Positions 1 to 10,430 of a stretch of DNA of 64,000 bases are shown in pieces. Positions within the stretch are counted from its first letter, which is position 1, and each line of letters opens with the position of its first letter. The position numbers and the translations under genes are program-made. The stretch comes from Arthrobacter crystallopoietes (GTDB taxonomy: Bacteria > Actinomycetota > Actinomycetes > Actinomycetales > Micrococcaceae), in assembly GCF_002849715.1 (NCBI RefSeq), contig NZ_CP018863.1:4092001-4156000 (forward strand), written 5' to 3'. The notes below the pieces were generated by a model. The model did no database searches. It was given only the letters and a program-made list of their open reading frames with translations, and was not told where the DNA came from.

Positions 1-147
1 GGCGATGCCAGGTATGGCGACGAGTTCTTTCAAGGACGTAATGGTCTGGCCCATCCTGGCGTCGACTGCCTGTGCGAGGGTGTCTACGTCGACTGGCTGG
101 GCGCGTGTTGCCGCCGGATGATGGCCGGAATCAGAAGGACTTGTCAT
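1..147 (-). CDS. M20-family dipeptidase, N-terminal fragment (cut by window edge)
   Basis: Reading the minus strand from an ATG at 147 gives 49 open codons that run off the left edge. The fragment begins MTSPSDSGHH and continues into LAQAVDARMGQTITSLKELVAIPGIA. That is the amphipathic lead-in and the conserved LKELVAIPG start of M20/M25/M40 metallopeptidases (dipeptidases), which are cytosolic zinc exopeptidases. The metal ligands lie outside the window, so the family call rests on the N-terminal motif alone. It is divergent from the DUF3043 gene at 209, with about 60 bases between the two starts. Divergence of a dipeptidase and a DUF3043 gene fits actinobacterial gene order. Confidence 0.7.
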   Translation of the reverse strand, partial: MTSPSDSGHHPAATRAQPVDVDTLAQAVDARMGQTITSLKELVAIPGIA

Positions 148-208
148 ACCGGCCACCCTACCCTCGGCCCCGGCACGGGCGGCAAGGACTGCAAGGTATT
201 CTGTAGGG

Positions 209-802
209 GTGTTTGGACGAAAAAAAGAGGCTCCCTCGCCCCAGGAAACCGTAGACCAGCAGGCCCAGGCCGTCCCTGAACGGGACCAGATGACGGGCAA
301 AGGCGCGCCGACGCCCAAACGGAAGGCTCAGGAAGCCGCGCGCAAGCGTCCGCTCGTTCCGAACGACCGTAAGGCGGCACGGGCCGCCAGCCGGGATGCG
401 CAGCGCGAAGAGCGGATCCGCATGCGCCAGGCCATGGACACCGGGGACGAGCGCCATCTGCCGTTCCGCGACAAGGGGCCGCAGAAGCGCTTCGTCCGCG
501 ACTTTGTTGACGCCCGTTGGGTCCTCGGCGAGTTCCTGATCGTGTTCGCACTGATCTTTGTTGTGCTCAGCTTCATCCGCGACCTGAACGTCCAGGCGAT
601 CATTCTGGTCGGTTTCTGGATTCTGCTTGCCTGCGTGGCGATTGATGCCTTCATCCTGGGACGCCAGCTCAAGAAGCGGTTGGTCGCTAAGTTCGGAGAG
701 TCGGAACGCGGCGCCGTTTGGTACGGCGTGATGCGCGGACTGCAGTTGCGCCGGATGCGTCTGCCCAAGCCGCAGGTCAAGCGCGGCCAGTACCCCTCCT
801 AA
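209..802 (+). CDS. DUF3043 domain-containing membrane protein
   Basis: A 197-residue protein. Residues 1 to about 100 are hydrophilic and very rich in Arg, Lys and Gln (RKKEAPSP, KRKAQEAARKRP). Two hydrophobic helices follow at roughly 108-128 and 131-152, then a basic tail. This is the layout of the actinobacterial DUF3043 family, whose function is unknown. The charged N-terminus is probably cytoplasmic. The GTG start at 209 is preceded by TATTCT at 197-202 with exactly six bases between, so the transcript may be leaderless; the GTAGGG just before the GTG is too close to act as a normal ribosome binding site. The gene converges on pyrD and ends in a strong bidirectional terminator. Confidence 0.85.
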   Translation: MFGRKKEAPSPQETVDQQAQAVPERDQMTGKGAPTPKRKAQEAARKRPLVPNDRKAARAASRDAQREERIRMRQAMDTGDERHLPFRDKGPQKRFVRDFVDARWVLGEFLIVFALIFVVLSFIRDLNVQAIILVGFWILLACVAIDAFILGRQLKKRLVAKFGESERGAVWYGVMRGLQLRRMRLPKPQVKRGQYPS

Positions 803-811
803 GCAACCCCA

Positions 812-862
812 GTTAAACCATCGGGGGCCGGATCATGACGATCCGGCCCCCGATGGTTTAAC
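812..862. terminator. Bidirectional intrinsic terminator, perfect 23-bp stem
   Basis: Bases 812-834 and 840-862 are perfect reverse complements around a five-base loop (ATGAC). The outer ends are GTTAAACC and GGTTTAAC, so A/T-rich tracts flank the G/C core on both strands. It lies between the convergent DUF3043 gene (stop at 802) and pyrD (stop at 873) and can serve both. Confidence 0.9.
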
Positions 863-872
863 CGCTCCAAAG

Positions 873-1952
873 TCAGACAGCGGCCGCCTTACGGCTGCGT
901 GCCAGGTCGCGGTTGATGCGGGCGGCCCAGAACGGACCTTCATAAAGAAACGCGGTGTAGCCCTGGACCAGGCTGGCGCCGGCGTCCAGCCGCTCCTGCA
1001 CATCTTCTGCCGTTTCGACTCCGCCGACGGCTACTAGCGTCAGCGAATCCCCGACGGCCGTACGCAGCCGTCGCAGCACTTCCAGGGAACGCTGCTTGAG
1101 CGGAGCGCCGGAAAGGCCGCCGGCGCCACAGGAGGCGACCTTGTCGGCGTCGGATTTCAAGCCCTCGCGCGAAATCGTGGTATTGGTGGCAATAATGCCG
1201 TCCAGTTTCAGCTCGAGAGCCAGGCGCGCCACGTCATCGATGTCTTCGTCGCTAAGATCGGGAGCGATCTTGACCAGCAGCGGCACATGCCTGCGTGCCA
1301 CGGAATCAGCGGTCTCCCCTACCGCCTTCAGCAGCGGCCGCAAAGTATCAACGCTCTGCAGCAGCCGCAGCCCCGGGGTGTTGGGCGAACTGACGTTGAC
1401 CACCAGATAATCGGCGTTGGGCGCGAGCAGACGGGTGCTCTTCAGATAATCCTCCACCGCGTCATCGAGTTCCACCGTCTTGGTTTTGCCGATATTGACG
1501 CCGATCACAGGACGGCTGGCGCCCAGGCGGTGCTGCAGCGACCGCTGTGCCGCGGAAATGCGCGGTCCAACTGCCGCTGCGCCGTCGTTGTTGAAGCCCA
1601 TGCGGTTGATCACGGCCCGGTCCTCAACCAGCCGGAAGAGCCTCGGGCGAGGGTTGCCCGGCTGGGCCGAGCCTGTGATGGTGCCGACTTCAACGCAGCC
1701 GAAGCCCAGGTCGAACAGCGCTTCGATGCCGTGGCCTTCCTTATCAAAGCCCGCGGCCAGGCCGAAGGGCGACGGGAACGACAGGCCCAACGCCTGGGTC
1801 CGCAGCGAAGCATCGGGCGCGGTCAGGCGCCGCAGCAGGGAGCCGCCACCGGCCTTGTGGGCCAGACGGATCAGCCGGAAGCCGATGGTGTGGGCACGCT
1901 CGGGATCCATCCAGGAAAAGGCGGCACGAAAGAACAGGGGGTACAGGCGCAT
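873..1952 (-). CDS. pyrD: Dihydroorotate dehydrogenase (quinone), class 2
   Basis: A 359-residue FMN enzyme that oxidises dihydroorotate to orotate with a quinone acceptor at the inner face of the membrane, the fourth step of UMP synthesis. The start at the ATG at 1952 (MRLYPLFFRAAFSWMDPE) gives the class 2 N-terminal amphipathic extension; the longer open frame upstream has no family resemblance. Visible motifs are FGLAAGFDKEG, VEVGTIT, NRMGFNNDG, the catalytic-Ser region NVSSPNTPGLR, LLVKIAPDL, TNTT and VGGVETAED. The gene stands apart from the pyrR-pyrF operon at 43-52 kb and is convergent with DUF3043. No clear ribosome binding site precedes the ATG. Confidence 0.95.
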   Translation of the reverse strand: MRLYPLFFRAAFSWMDPERAHTIGFRLIRLAHKAGGGSLLRRLTAPDASLRTQALGLSFPSPFGLAAGFDKEGHGIEALFDLGFGCVEVGTITGSAQPGNPRPRLFRLVEDRAVINRMGFNNDGAAAVGPRISAAQRSLQHRLGASRPVIGVNIGKTKTVELDDAVEDYLKSTRLLAPNADYLVVNVSSPNTPGLRLLQSVDTLRPLLKAVGETADSVARRHVPLLVKIAPDLSDEDIDDVARLALELKLDGIIATNTTISREGLKSDADKVASCGAGGLSGAPLKQRSLEVLRRLRTAVGDSLTLVAVGGVETAEDVQERLDAGASLVQGYTAFLYEGPFWAARINRDLARSRKAAAV

Positions 1953-2037
1953 GATCCTAGTTTTACGGTAATTGCCCCGGCAACCAAACCAGCCGGGTGA
2001 AAGGCTTAGCATGAGTGCAAGAAGTGGAAGGAGCCGC

Positions 2038-3105
2038 ATGCCAACGGTCTGGACCGAGGACATTCTCGGCGCGGGTTTTGAATCGGCGACTTTGGAGGTG
2101 CCGGCCGCTGACGGCGGCAGCCGGCGCGCAACGCTTGTCCGGCACTTGCCCGAGGCATCGGGCATACAGCCCGGTCCGCAGGCCGTGCTTTACCTGCACG
2201 GTTGGAGCGACTACTTCTTCAATGCCGAACTCGCCGCTTTCTGGCACCGGCAAGGCATTTCCTTCTACGCGCTGGACGTCCACAACCACGGGCGCAATCT
2301 GCGCACCGCTGAGCAGGAGGAGAACGACGACGGCGCTCCCGCCCCCGAAGATGCGGATCCCGGCGCCAGGACCATCGGCGCGGGCGACCTGGCCGGCTAT
2401 GCCAGCGACCTTGCCGACTACGACGACGAAATAGCAGCCGCCATGGATGCGGTGCGGGAGGACACCGCGTCCCGGCTGGACCGGGAGCCTGGCGTGGTGA
2501 AGACCATCCTGATGGGCCATTCCACCGGCGGCCTGGTGGCAGCGTTGTGGACGGACCGCAATCCGGGCGCCGTGCATGCCCTGGTACTGAACAGCCCCTG
2601 GCTGGAAATGCACCGGAGTTCACTGGTACGCCGGGCTGCCGCCACCGTCATCGATCCGATTTCACGGATCAGGCCGGAAGCCGAAATCAGGCTCCCGGCC
2701 CGCGGTTTCTACTGGCGCAGCATCAGCAGCGAGGCGGAGGGCGAATGGGATCTGGACCCGAAGATGCGTCCGCAGTATGCATTTCCCGTCCGGGCCGGTT
2801 GGCTTAGCGCCATCTGGCAGGGACAGGCCGCCGTGGACAAGGGCCTCAGCATTGGCGTGCCCATCCTCGTGCTGACATCTGCCCGGAGCGTTTACGGCCC
2901 CTTATGGCATGAGGAAATGAAGTCCGCAGATGCCGTCCTTGATGTCGAGACGATGGCCGCCAGCGCCGTCAAGCTCGGTTCGAGCGTGACAGTCGAGCGG
3001 ATCGATTCGGCCCTGCACGACGTTTTCCTCTCCAAATCCGAGGTCCGGGCAGACGCGTACCGCCGGCTTGAACGGTGGATCAAAGCCTACGTGCTGGGCA
3101 GCTAG
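2038..3105 (+). CDS. Alpha/beta hydrolase (serine hydrolase, lysophospholipase-like)
   Basis: A 355-residue alpha/beta hydrolase. The motifs are [11 protein letters not shown] (oxyanion/HG region, about residue 47), [13 protein letters not shown], and the nucleophile elbow MGHSTGG near residue 159 with serine as the likely nucleophile. ALHDVFLS near the end supplies the likely catalytic histidine. The HNHGRN segment resembles the monoacylglycerol/lysophospholipase branch (Hydrolase_4), but the substrate is unknown. I chose the ATG at 2038 because GGAAGGAG lies at 2026-2033; an in-frame ATG at 2011 with a weaker GTGAAAGG is possible. The stop overlaps the convergent uppS stop by four bases (CTAG, 3102-3105). 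Confidence 0.8.
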   Translation: MPTVWTEDILGAGFESATLEVPAADGGSRRATLVRHLPEASGIQPGPQAVLYLHGWSDYFFNAELAAFWHRQGISFYALDVHNHGRNLRTAEQEENDDGAPAPEDADPGARTIGAGDLAGYASDLADYDDEIAAAMDAVREDTASRLDREPGVVKTILMGHSTGGLVAALWTDRNPGAVHALVLNSPWLEMHRSSLVRRAAATVIDPISRIRPEAEIRLPARGFYWRSISSEAEGEWDLDPKMRPQYAFPVRAGWLSAIWQGQAAVDKGLSIGVPILVLTSARSVYGPLWHEEMKSADAVLDVETMAASAVKLGSSVTVERIDSALHDVFLSKSEVRADAYRRLERWIKAYVLGS

Positions 3106-3905
3106 CGCGCCGTCTGTCCCGCGGGCTTCGCCGCGTCCACTGCGCCACCGTAGCGGCGGTCCCGGCGGGCATAAATCTCGACAGCCTCCCAAAGCGTCCT
3201 CCGGTCCACGTCCGGCCACAGGGTGTCCATAAAGACCATTTCGGCGTAAGCGGATTGCCAGAGCATGAAATTGGAGAACCGCTGCTCGCCGGAAGTGCGC
3301 AGGAACAGATCCACATCGGGCAGGTCCGGTTCGTCCAAGTACCGCCCGATAGTCTTCTCCGAGACCGACGACGCCTTCAGCCGGCCGGCAGCAACGTCGG
3401 CCGCAATGGCTTTGGCTGCATCGGCGATTTCGGCGCGGCCACCATAGTTCACACACATGTTCAACGTGCAGGTACTGTTGCCGATTGTCTGCTGTTCGGC
3501 CACCTCGAGTTCGTTGACGACGGACTGCCAGAGCCGCGGCCGCCGGCCGGACCAGCGGATGCGGACGCCCCACTCGTCGAGCTGGTCCCGCTGGCGGCGC
3601 AGCACGTCTTTACTGAACCCCATCAGGAAACGGACTTCGTCCGGGGAGCGCTTCCAGTTCTCCGTCGAAAAAGCATAGACGCTGACGTACTTCACACCGA
3701 TCTCGATGGCGCCCGCCAAGACGTCGAGCAGTGCTGCTTCACCCGCCCGGTGGCCTTCCGTGCGGGGCAGTCCCCGTTGGTTCGCCCAGCGGCCGTTTCC
3801 ATCCATCACGATCGCCACGTGTTCGGGTACGAATGTTGCCGGGACCGCCGGCGGCGTGGCGCCCGACGGGTGCGGATCGGGCCTGCGCGGGGTTTTGGGA
3901 CTCAC
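3102..3905 (-). CDS. uppS: Isoprenyl transferase (cis-prenyl diphosphate synthase, UppS family)
   Basis: A 267-residue protein that condenses isopentenyl diphosphate onto an allylic diphosphate to build the polyprenyl carrier for cell-wall synthesis. Motifs: [16 protein letters not shown] (diphosphate-binding Asp in MDGNGRW), [35 protein letters not shown] and the acceptor-site region [13 protein letters not shown]. The N-terminal tail of about 45 residues is Pro-rich and disordered-looking. The GTG start at 3905 overlaps the recO stop (GTGA), with GGAGAGA just upstream, so translation is coupled to recO. Actinobacteria often carry two UppS-type enzymes, and chain length cannot be read from the sequence. 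Confidence 0.93.
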   Translation of the reverse strand: MSPKTPRRPDPHPSGATPPAVPATFVPEHVAIVMDGNGRWANQRGLPRTEGHRAGEAALLDVLAGAIEIGVKYVSVYAFSTENWKRSPDEVRFLMGFSKDVLRRQRDQLDEWGVRIRWSGRRPRLWQSVVNELEVAEQQTIGNSTCTLNMCVNYGGRAEIADAAKAIAADVAAGRLKASSVSEKTIGRYLDEPDLPDVDLFLRTSGEQRFSNFMLWQSAYAEMVFMDTLWPDVDRRTLWEAVEIYARRDRRYGGAVDAAKPAGQTAR

Positions 3906-4654
3906 ACTCTCTCCACGTGTTTGAGGGATTTCAGGGATCGTTCCAGGTGCCATTGCAAATAGGCGGCGACCAGCCCAGCCGCCTCGTTCCTGGCCCCGGT
4001 AACGGAGCTGTCTGCCGCTGGCCAGTCGGCGCTTAGCAAAGCGGCCAGCAACGTCATCGTAGCCGGGGCGGGCGACGCCGAACCCGGAGGCCGGCAGCCA
4101 TGGCACACCGCACCGCCCAGCGGCGCCGAAAAGGCACTGTGCGGTCCTGGCTCTCCGCAACGCGCGCAGTCAGTAAAACTCGGAGCCCAACCAGCCGTGG
4201 CGAGGGCCCGCAGCAAGTAAGAATCCAGGATCAGTTCGGGTGCATGGACGTTGCGGCTGAGCGCCGACAACGCCCCGATGACGAGCGCATAGTGCGCGGA
4301 GGTGGACTCGCCGTCGATATCGGTCAATTTCTCGGCAGTCTCGCAGATAACGGCTGCCGAAGTGTACTTTCGATAGTCGGCGGCAATGTCCCGGCCGTAC
4401 GGTCCCAGCATCTGGGCCTGCGTCACGATGTCGAGATTCCGTCCCTTCACCAATTGCAGGTCCGTCACCATGAAAGGCTCCAGCATCGCACCGAATTTGC
4501 TGCTCGTGCGGCGCACCCCCTTGGCAACCGCCCGGACCTGGCCATGACGTTTGGTGAGGAGGATAATGATGCGGTCTGCCTCGCCGAGCTTGTGCGTACG
4601 CAGGATCACGCCTTCGTCCCGATAGGTGCGGGAGGCAAAGGATCTGTTGGACAC
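3902..4654 (-). CDS. recO: DNA repair protein RecO
   Basis: A 250-residue RecF-pathway mediator that helps load RecA on single-stranded DNA. The N-terminal OB fold begins [39 protein letters not shown], followed by FGAMLEPF. The C-terminal half carries the four-Cys zinc site CARCGEPG...CHGC at about residues 180-204. The start is GTG at 4654 ([15 protein letters not shown]); the upstream open frame to 4690 would run through the leuA terminator hairpin. There is no convincing Shine-Dalgarno. GACAAT sits six bases before the GTG, so a leaderless transcript is possible. The stop overlaps the uppS start. Confidence 0.92.
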   Translation of the reverse strand: MSNRSFASRTYRDEGVILRTHKLGEADRIIILLTKRHGQVRAVAKGVRRTSSKFGAMLEPFMVTDLQLVKGRNLDIVTQAQMLGPYGRDIAADYRKYTSAAVICETAEKLTDIDGESTSAHYALVIGALSALSRNVHAPELILDSYLLRALATAGWAPSFTDCARCGEPGPHSAFSAPLGGAVCHGCRPPGSASPAPATMTLLAALLSADWPAADSSVTGARNEAAGLVAAYLQWHLERSLKSLKHVERV

Positions 4655-4675
4655 GTAGCTATTGTCCCACCGGCG

Positions 4676-4709
4676 GACCCGGCTCCGCACAACAGCGCGG
4701 AGCCGGGTC
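4676..4709 (-). terminator. Hairpin after leuA, 13-bp stem
   Basis: Bases 4676-4688 and 4697-4709 form a perfect G/C-rich 13-bp stem with an eight-base loop in the gap between leuA (stop at 4750) and recO (start at 4654). No U-tract follows on the minus strand, so it may be a weak terminator or an RNA 3'-end stabiliser rather than a full intrinsic terminator. Confidence 0.6.
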
Positions 4710-4749
4710 GGCCCGGCGAACCTGTTGCATCATTCTCGGCTGGCGCGTG

Positions 4750-6582
<1,833 letters not shown>

Positions 6583-6642
6583 TCAAACAGAAGTTCGCGT
6601 GGCCTCGCCGCGGCAGCTAAGAAGAAGCAGATCTGCGCGCAC
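6583..6642 (-). CDS. leuA leader peptide with four consecutive Leu codons
   Basis: A 19-codon frame from GTG at 6642 to TGA at 6585-6583 reads MRADLLLLSCRGEATRTSV. Codons 5-8 are CTG CTT CTT CTT, a leucine-sensing run. It ends 78 bases before leuA. TAATGT at 6654-6649 lies exactly six bases before the GTG, and TGC precedes it as an extended -10, so the message is probably leaderless and starts at the GTG. Stalling at the Leu codons when charged tRNA-Leu is scarce would leave the downstream hairpin free to form, whereas a ribosome at the stop codon would cover one arm of it. It was too short for ordinary gene calling. Confidence 0.8.
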   Translation of the reverse strand: MRADLLLLSCRGEATRTSV

Positions 6643-6660
6643 AATTTCACATTAGCACGG
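6643..6660 (-). promoter_or_regulatory. Promoter of leuA leader (extended -10 TGC-TAATGT)
   Basis: TAATGT occupies 6654-6649 on the minus strand, preceded by TGC and followed by six bases before the leader GTG. No good -35 hexamer is seen at 16-18 bases upstream (C-rich sequence there), which is common for extended -10 actinobacterial promoters. Confidence 0.55.
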
Positions 6661-6682
6661 TGCGTAGGATGAAGGGGAAACC

Positions 6683-8656
6683 GTGTCAGCGGTCCGTTAC
6701 GAAAGGAAGTTTGCCTTGGTCCACTCCGGCATTGCCCTGACCCACGTTGATCCCGCGGTCCGTCCGCAGGACGACCTATTCCGGCACGTTAACGGGAAAT
6801 GGCTCTCGGAGACAGTCATCCGGGCGGACCGGCCATTGGAAGGTTCGTTCACCGCCCTGCGGGACGCCTCGGAAGCCGCCGTGCGCGAGATTGTGGAAGA
6901 GTCCGCGGCCAGCCCTGATCCGCAGTCACCGGCCGGCAAGATCGGCCTGCTCTATTCCGGATTTATGGATACCGACACCATTGAGTCGAAGAAGTTCGCG
7001 CCGGTCCAACCGCAACTCGACGCTATAGACGCCGTCTCGGACCGGGACGGGCTGCTGGCACTACTGCCGGAATTCACCCGCAACGGCGCCGCCTTCCCGC
7101 TGGCATTCTTCGTTAACAACGACGCCGGTGATCCCACCCGCTATCTCGTCTACCTCTATCAGTCGGGATTGGGGCTGCCGGACGAGGCCTACTACCGCGA
7201 CGCGGATTTTGCCGACATCCGTACCGCTTACCACGCCTACGCCGTCCGTTTGCTGCAACTGGCCGGGTTCGATGCCGGCGAAGCGGACGAGGCGATCTCG
7301 CTTGAGCACAAGCTGGCGGCCGGGCACATGGACAAGGTCTCCTGCCGGGATCCGCAAAAGACATACAACCCTCGCACCGTAGGCGAGCTCTCCGAATCCC
7401 TGCCTTGGATCCGGCCGTGGCTTGCCGGCCTGGGCGCGGAGGGCAAGGACGTGAGCGAGGTCGTGGTCTGCCAGCCGGATTTCGTGAAGACCCTTGGCAG
7501 CCTGCTCGAAGATGAGCCCCTGGAAGTCTGGAAATCCTGGTTCCGGCTGCAGGCACTGACCGCGGCGGCACCCTACCTGCACGCGGAAGCGGTAGACACC
7601 CACTTCAGTTTCTACGGCAAGACGCTGAGCGGCATTCCGGAACTGAAGGAGCGCTGGAGGCGGGGTGTGGCGTTTGTGGAAGGCGCTCTAGGAGAAGCCA
7701 TCGGCCGCGAATACGTGGACCGGCATTTCCCACCAGCGCACAAGCAGCGGATGGAAGAACTGGTCGGGAATCTGATCGAGGCGTACCAGCAAAGCATCAC
7801 CTCGCTGTCCTGGCTCAGTGCCGAGACGATTGAGCGCGCCCTGGAGAAGCTTGCGGCCTTCCGGACGAAAATTGGCTACCCGACCAAATGGATCGACTAC
7901 TCCGGATTCGCGGCCGGCAAGGACGTGTGGCAGAACGTGCTGGAGGCGAATGCCTTCGAAGTCCGCCGCAACCTGGCCAAACTGGAAGGCCCGATCGACG
8001 CGGAAGAGTGGCATATGACACCACAGACGGTCAATGCATACTACATGCCGACGATGAACGAGATCGTGTTCCCGGCGGCCATCCTCCAGCCGCCGTTCTT
8101 CGATGCGGATGCAGACATGGCGGCCAACTACGGGGCAATCGGCGCCGTCATCGGCCACGAAATCGGCCACGGGTTCGACGACATGGGTTCGCAGTACGAC
8201 GGTACTGGCGCGCTGCGCAACTGGTGGACTGACGGTGACCGGAAAGCTTTTGAGCAGCTCACTTCCCGTCTGGTGGACCAGTTCTCGGTCCTGAGCCCCG
8301 AAGAAGCCCCCGGCAGTACCGTCAACGGCGAACTGACACTGGGCGAAAACATCGGTGATCTCGGTGGTCTGATCATTGCCTTCAAGGCGTACCGGCTGAG
8401 CCTTAACGGGGAGCCGACGCCCGAGATTGACGGTCTCTCCGGTGACCAGAGGTTCTTCTATTCGTGGGCTGAATGCTGGCGCCAGAAGATCAGGCCGGAA
8501 GAATCAGTACGGCGGTTGACCATCGATCCGCATTCACCGAACGAATTCCGTTGCAACCAGATCGTGCGCAACATGGTGGAGTTCCATGACGCCTTCTCGG
8601 TCAGCGAGGGCGACGGGCTATGGCTGGCTCCATCGGAGCGGGTACGGATCTGGTAA
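6683..8656 (+). CDS. M13-family metallopeptidase (neprilysin/PepO-like)
   Basis: A 657-residue gluzincin of family M13. The thermolysin-type zinc motif HEIGH falls near residue 491 (GAVIGHEIGHGFDDMGSQ) and the third ligand Glu is in GENIGDLGG near 553. The substrate-binding motif VNAYYMP is present, and the protein ends in the family's RVRIW. The N-terminal DDLFRHVNGKWL is also typical. No signal peptide or membrane helix is visible, so it is probably cytoplasmic, acting on oligopeptides. GTG at 6683 has GAAGGGG upstream; a TTG at 6716 with GAAAGGAAG six bases before it is an equally good start. The gene is divergent from the leuA leader and ends at a strong terminator. Confidence 0.9.
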   Translation: MSAVRYERKFALVHSGIALTHVDPAVRPQDDLFRHVNGKWLSETVIRADRPLEGSFTALRDASEAAVREIVEESAASPDPQSPAGKIGLLYSGFMDTDTIESKKFAPVQPQLDAIDAVSDRDGLLALLPEFTRNGAAFPLAFFVNNDAGDPTRYLVYLYQSGLGLPDEAYYRDADFADIRTAYHAYAVRLLQLAGFDAGEADEAISLEHKLAAGHMDKVSCRDPQKTYNPRTVGELSESLPWIRPWLAGLGAEGKDVSEVVVCQPDFVKTLGSLLEDEPLEVWKSWFRLQALTAAAPYLHAEAVDTHFSFYGKTLSGIPELKERWRRGVAFVEGALGEAIGREYVDRHFPPAHKQRMEELVGNLIEAYQQSITSLSWLSAETIERALEKLAAFRTKIGYPTKWIDYSGFAAGKDVWQNVLEANAFEVRRNLAKLEGPIDAEEWHMTPQTVNAYYMPTMNEIVFPAAILQPPFFDADADMAANYGAIGAVIGHEIGHGFDDMGSQYDGTGALRNWWTDGDRKAFEQLTSRLVDQFSVLSPEEAPGSTVNGELTLGENIGDLGGLIIAFKAYRLSLNGEPTPEIDGLSGDQRFFYSWAECWRQKIRPEESVRRLTIDPHSPNEFRCNQIVRNMVEFHDAFSVSEGDGLWLAPSERVRIW

Positions 8657-8669
8657 CCCCTGTGTCTCG

Positions 8670-8715
8670 TTAAATGCTGTGGGACCTGCCTTCCGGCAGG
8701 TCCCACAGCATTTAA
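8670..8715. terminator. Bidirectional intrinsic terminator, perfect 21-bp stem
   Basis: Bases 8670-8690 and 8695-8715 are perfect inverted repeats with a TTCC loop. The arms begin TTAAATGC and end GCATTTAA, so each strand has an A/T-rich flank. It lies between the convergent M13 peptidase (stop 8656) and the LCP gene (stop 8750). Confidence 0.88.
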
Positions 8716-8749
8716 TATGCGTTGGTGCAATAGCCGCTTGCACCTACAT

Positions 8750-10348
8750 CTAGAAACCGCCGGAGCCCTGACAGGTAACCTGGTCGGCAGTCTGTCCGGT
8801 GAAGTTGCCGCTCACTCCCCCGGTCGGATCCAGTTTTTCACCGGTGGTGAAGTCCTTCCCGACAGAAACGGTGACGCCGTAACGGGTCTCGGACGACAGG
8901 ACGTTGGCCTTGGGCACGTTCAGCTCCTCCGCCAGGGCACGCGCTACGTCCTCGAAGCCGGCTGAATAGAAGATCTGGGTGGCTGGGCTGGTGCTCTCGG
9001 CCCCTGCCACGGTCTCAGCCGGAGCGCTAAGCAGATATCCCAGCAACTGCAGCTGTTCAACGACCTCCTCGCTGCGGCCTTCGGCGCCGGATCCATTGAG
9101 GACCTGCACAGGCTGCACCGATGGGTCGAACGAGAGCGTCTCTTCCGGTTCAGGCTCGGCCGTCTCCGACGGCTCTTCGGTCTCCTCTGGCGCCTCGGTG
9201 GGCGAAGCGGAAGGCTCGGGCTTGGAACCAGCGGTTACGTCGCCGTCGTTCCTCAGAATTTCGAACAGCTTCTGGCCTTCTACTTCGTCCATGACCAGGC
9301 GGTTCGGATTCGGCTCATACAGCGACGTAGGCAGCGAGACGAAAGCGACTTTGCCCAGGTCGACATTCTTGAGGCGGTCTGCCAGGGCCAGCAGCTTGGT
9401 GATTTCGGTCAGGCCTTCGTCGACCGTGAGGTTCCTTGCCACGGCGTCGGCGATGTTGTAGAGCCGGGGTACGTTCGTAAGTGTGCCCTCGGACATGATC
9501 TTACGGGCCATCGAGGCCAGAAAGCTCTGCTGTGCGCGAATGCGGCCGCGGTCTCCGCCGTCTCCGAACGCGTGGCGCGTCCGCAGGAACGCCAGCGCTT
9601 GCTCGCCCTGCACGGAACTAACGCCGGCGGGCAGCACCAGGTTGGAATAGGTGTCGTTGATCGGCTCATTGACGCAAACTTCGACGCCGCCGATGACTTC
9701 GGAGAGCTCCTTGACGGCGTTGAAGTCCGCCATCATGAAATGGTCTATTTCCATCCCGGTCAGCTCATTGACGGCCGCCACCGTGCAGCCGGGGCCGCCA
9801 TAGCTCAAGGCGGTGTTCAGCTGGGCGAACTCTTGTGCGGGATACACCTGCCCGGTTTGGGGATCTTCGCAGGTGGGAATGTCGGTCAGCAAGTCCCGCG
9901 GCAGGCTGACCACGGTCACCCGCTCCCGGTCCGCGGAAAGGTTCATCAGCATCATGACATCGGAGTTGCCTTTGCCGTCCGACGAGGGATCCTTGCCGTA
10001 GGCGCCGCCCGTATTGTCGCGGGAATCGGTGCCGAGAATGAGGATCTGGACCGGGTCGGTGCTCAGATCCACCGGCAGGCCGGTTGCACCGGTGCCCAGG
10101 TTCAGCGGTTCGGCGGTAAGGCTTGCGCGCAGGCCCATGACCTTGACAACGACGACGCCGATTCCTGCGATCAAAGCGCAGGCCAGAACCACCGCAACGA
10201 TTTTCAGCCAACCCATGCGCTTGGAGGAGCGCAGATGCCGGGCGGTATCGCGCCGTGGCTGGGGCGCTTGCCCCCCACGCACAGGCTGGCCCGGAGCACC
10301 GCCTTCTTGGAACAGTGGATCATCACTGGAACTGCCGCGACGACCCAC
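8750..10348 (-). CDS. LCP-family cell wall protein with LytR C-terminal domain
   Basis: A 532-residue LytR-CpsA-Psr protein. LCP enzymes move glycopolymers from a lipid carrier to peptidoglycan outside the cell. Residues 1-44 are basic and cytoplasmic, with one membrane helix at about 47-68. The LCP catalytic domain follows: ILILGTDSRDNTGG, SDVMMLMNLSADR and the key arginine in VSLPRDLL, then LRTRHAFGDGGDRGRIRAQQ. A Pro/Glu/Ser-rich linker (EAPEETEEPSETAEP) at about 375-400 leads to a LytR_C domain (VQVLNGSGAEGRS to the end). GTG at 10348 is preceded by AGGGGGAA. TAAAAT at 10397-10392 is a candidate -10. The gene stands alone downstream of era. Confidence 0.92.
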   Translation of the reverse strand: MGRRGSSSDDPLFQEGGAPGQPVRGGQAPQPRRDTARHLRSSKRMGWLKIVAVVLACALIAGIGVVVVKVMGLRASLTAEPLNLGTGATGLPVDLSTDPVQILILGTDSRDNTGGAYGKDPSSDGKGNSDVMMLMNLSADRERVTVVSLPRDLLTDIPTCEDPQTGQVYPAQEFAQLNTALSYGGPGCTVAAVNELTGMEIDHFMMADFNAVKELSEVIGGVEVCVNEPINDTYSNLVLPAGVSSVQGEQALAFLRTRHAFGDGGDRGRIRAQQSFLASMARKIMSEGTLTNVPRLYNIADAVARNLTVDEGLTEITKLLALADRLKNVDLGKVAFVSLPTSLYEPNPNRLVMDEVEGQKLFEILRNDGDVTAGSKPEPSASPTEAPEETEEPSETAEPEPEETLSFDPSVQPVQVLNGSGAEGRSEEVVEQLQLLGYLLSAPAETVAGAESTSPATQIFYSAGFEDVARALAEELNVPKANVLSSETRYGVTVSVGKDFTTGEKLDPTGGVSGNFTGQTADQVTCQGSGGF

Positions 10349-10430
10349 GGATGTTCCCCCTCACTACGATTAAGTCAATAGATTTCTACATATTTTACGG
10401 GCAGACGTGGTGGAAAGTTCCCTGCGACTG

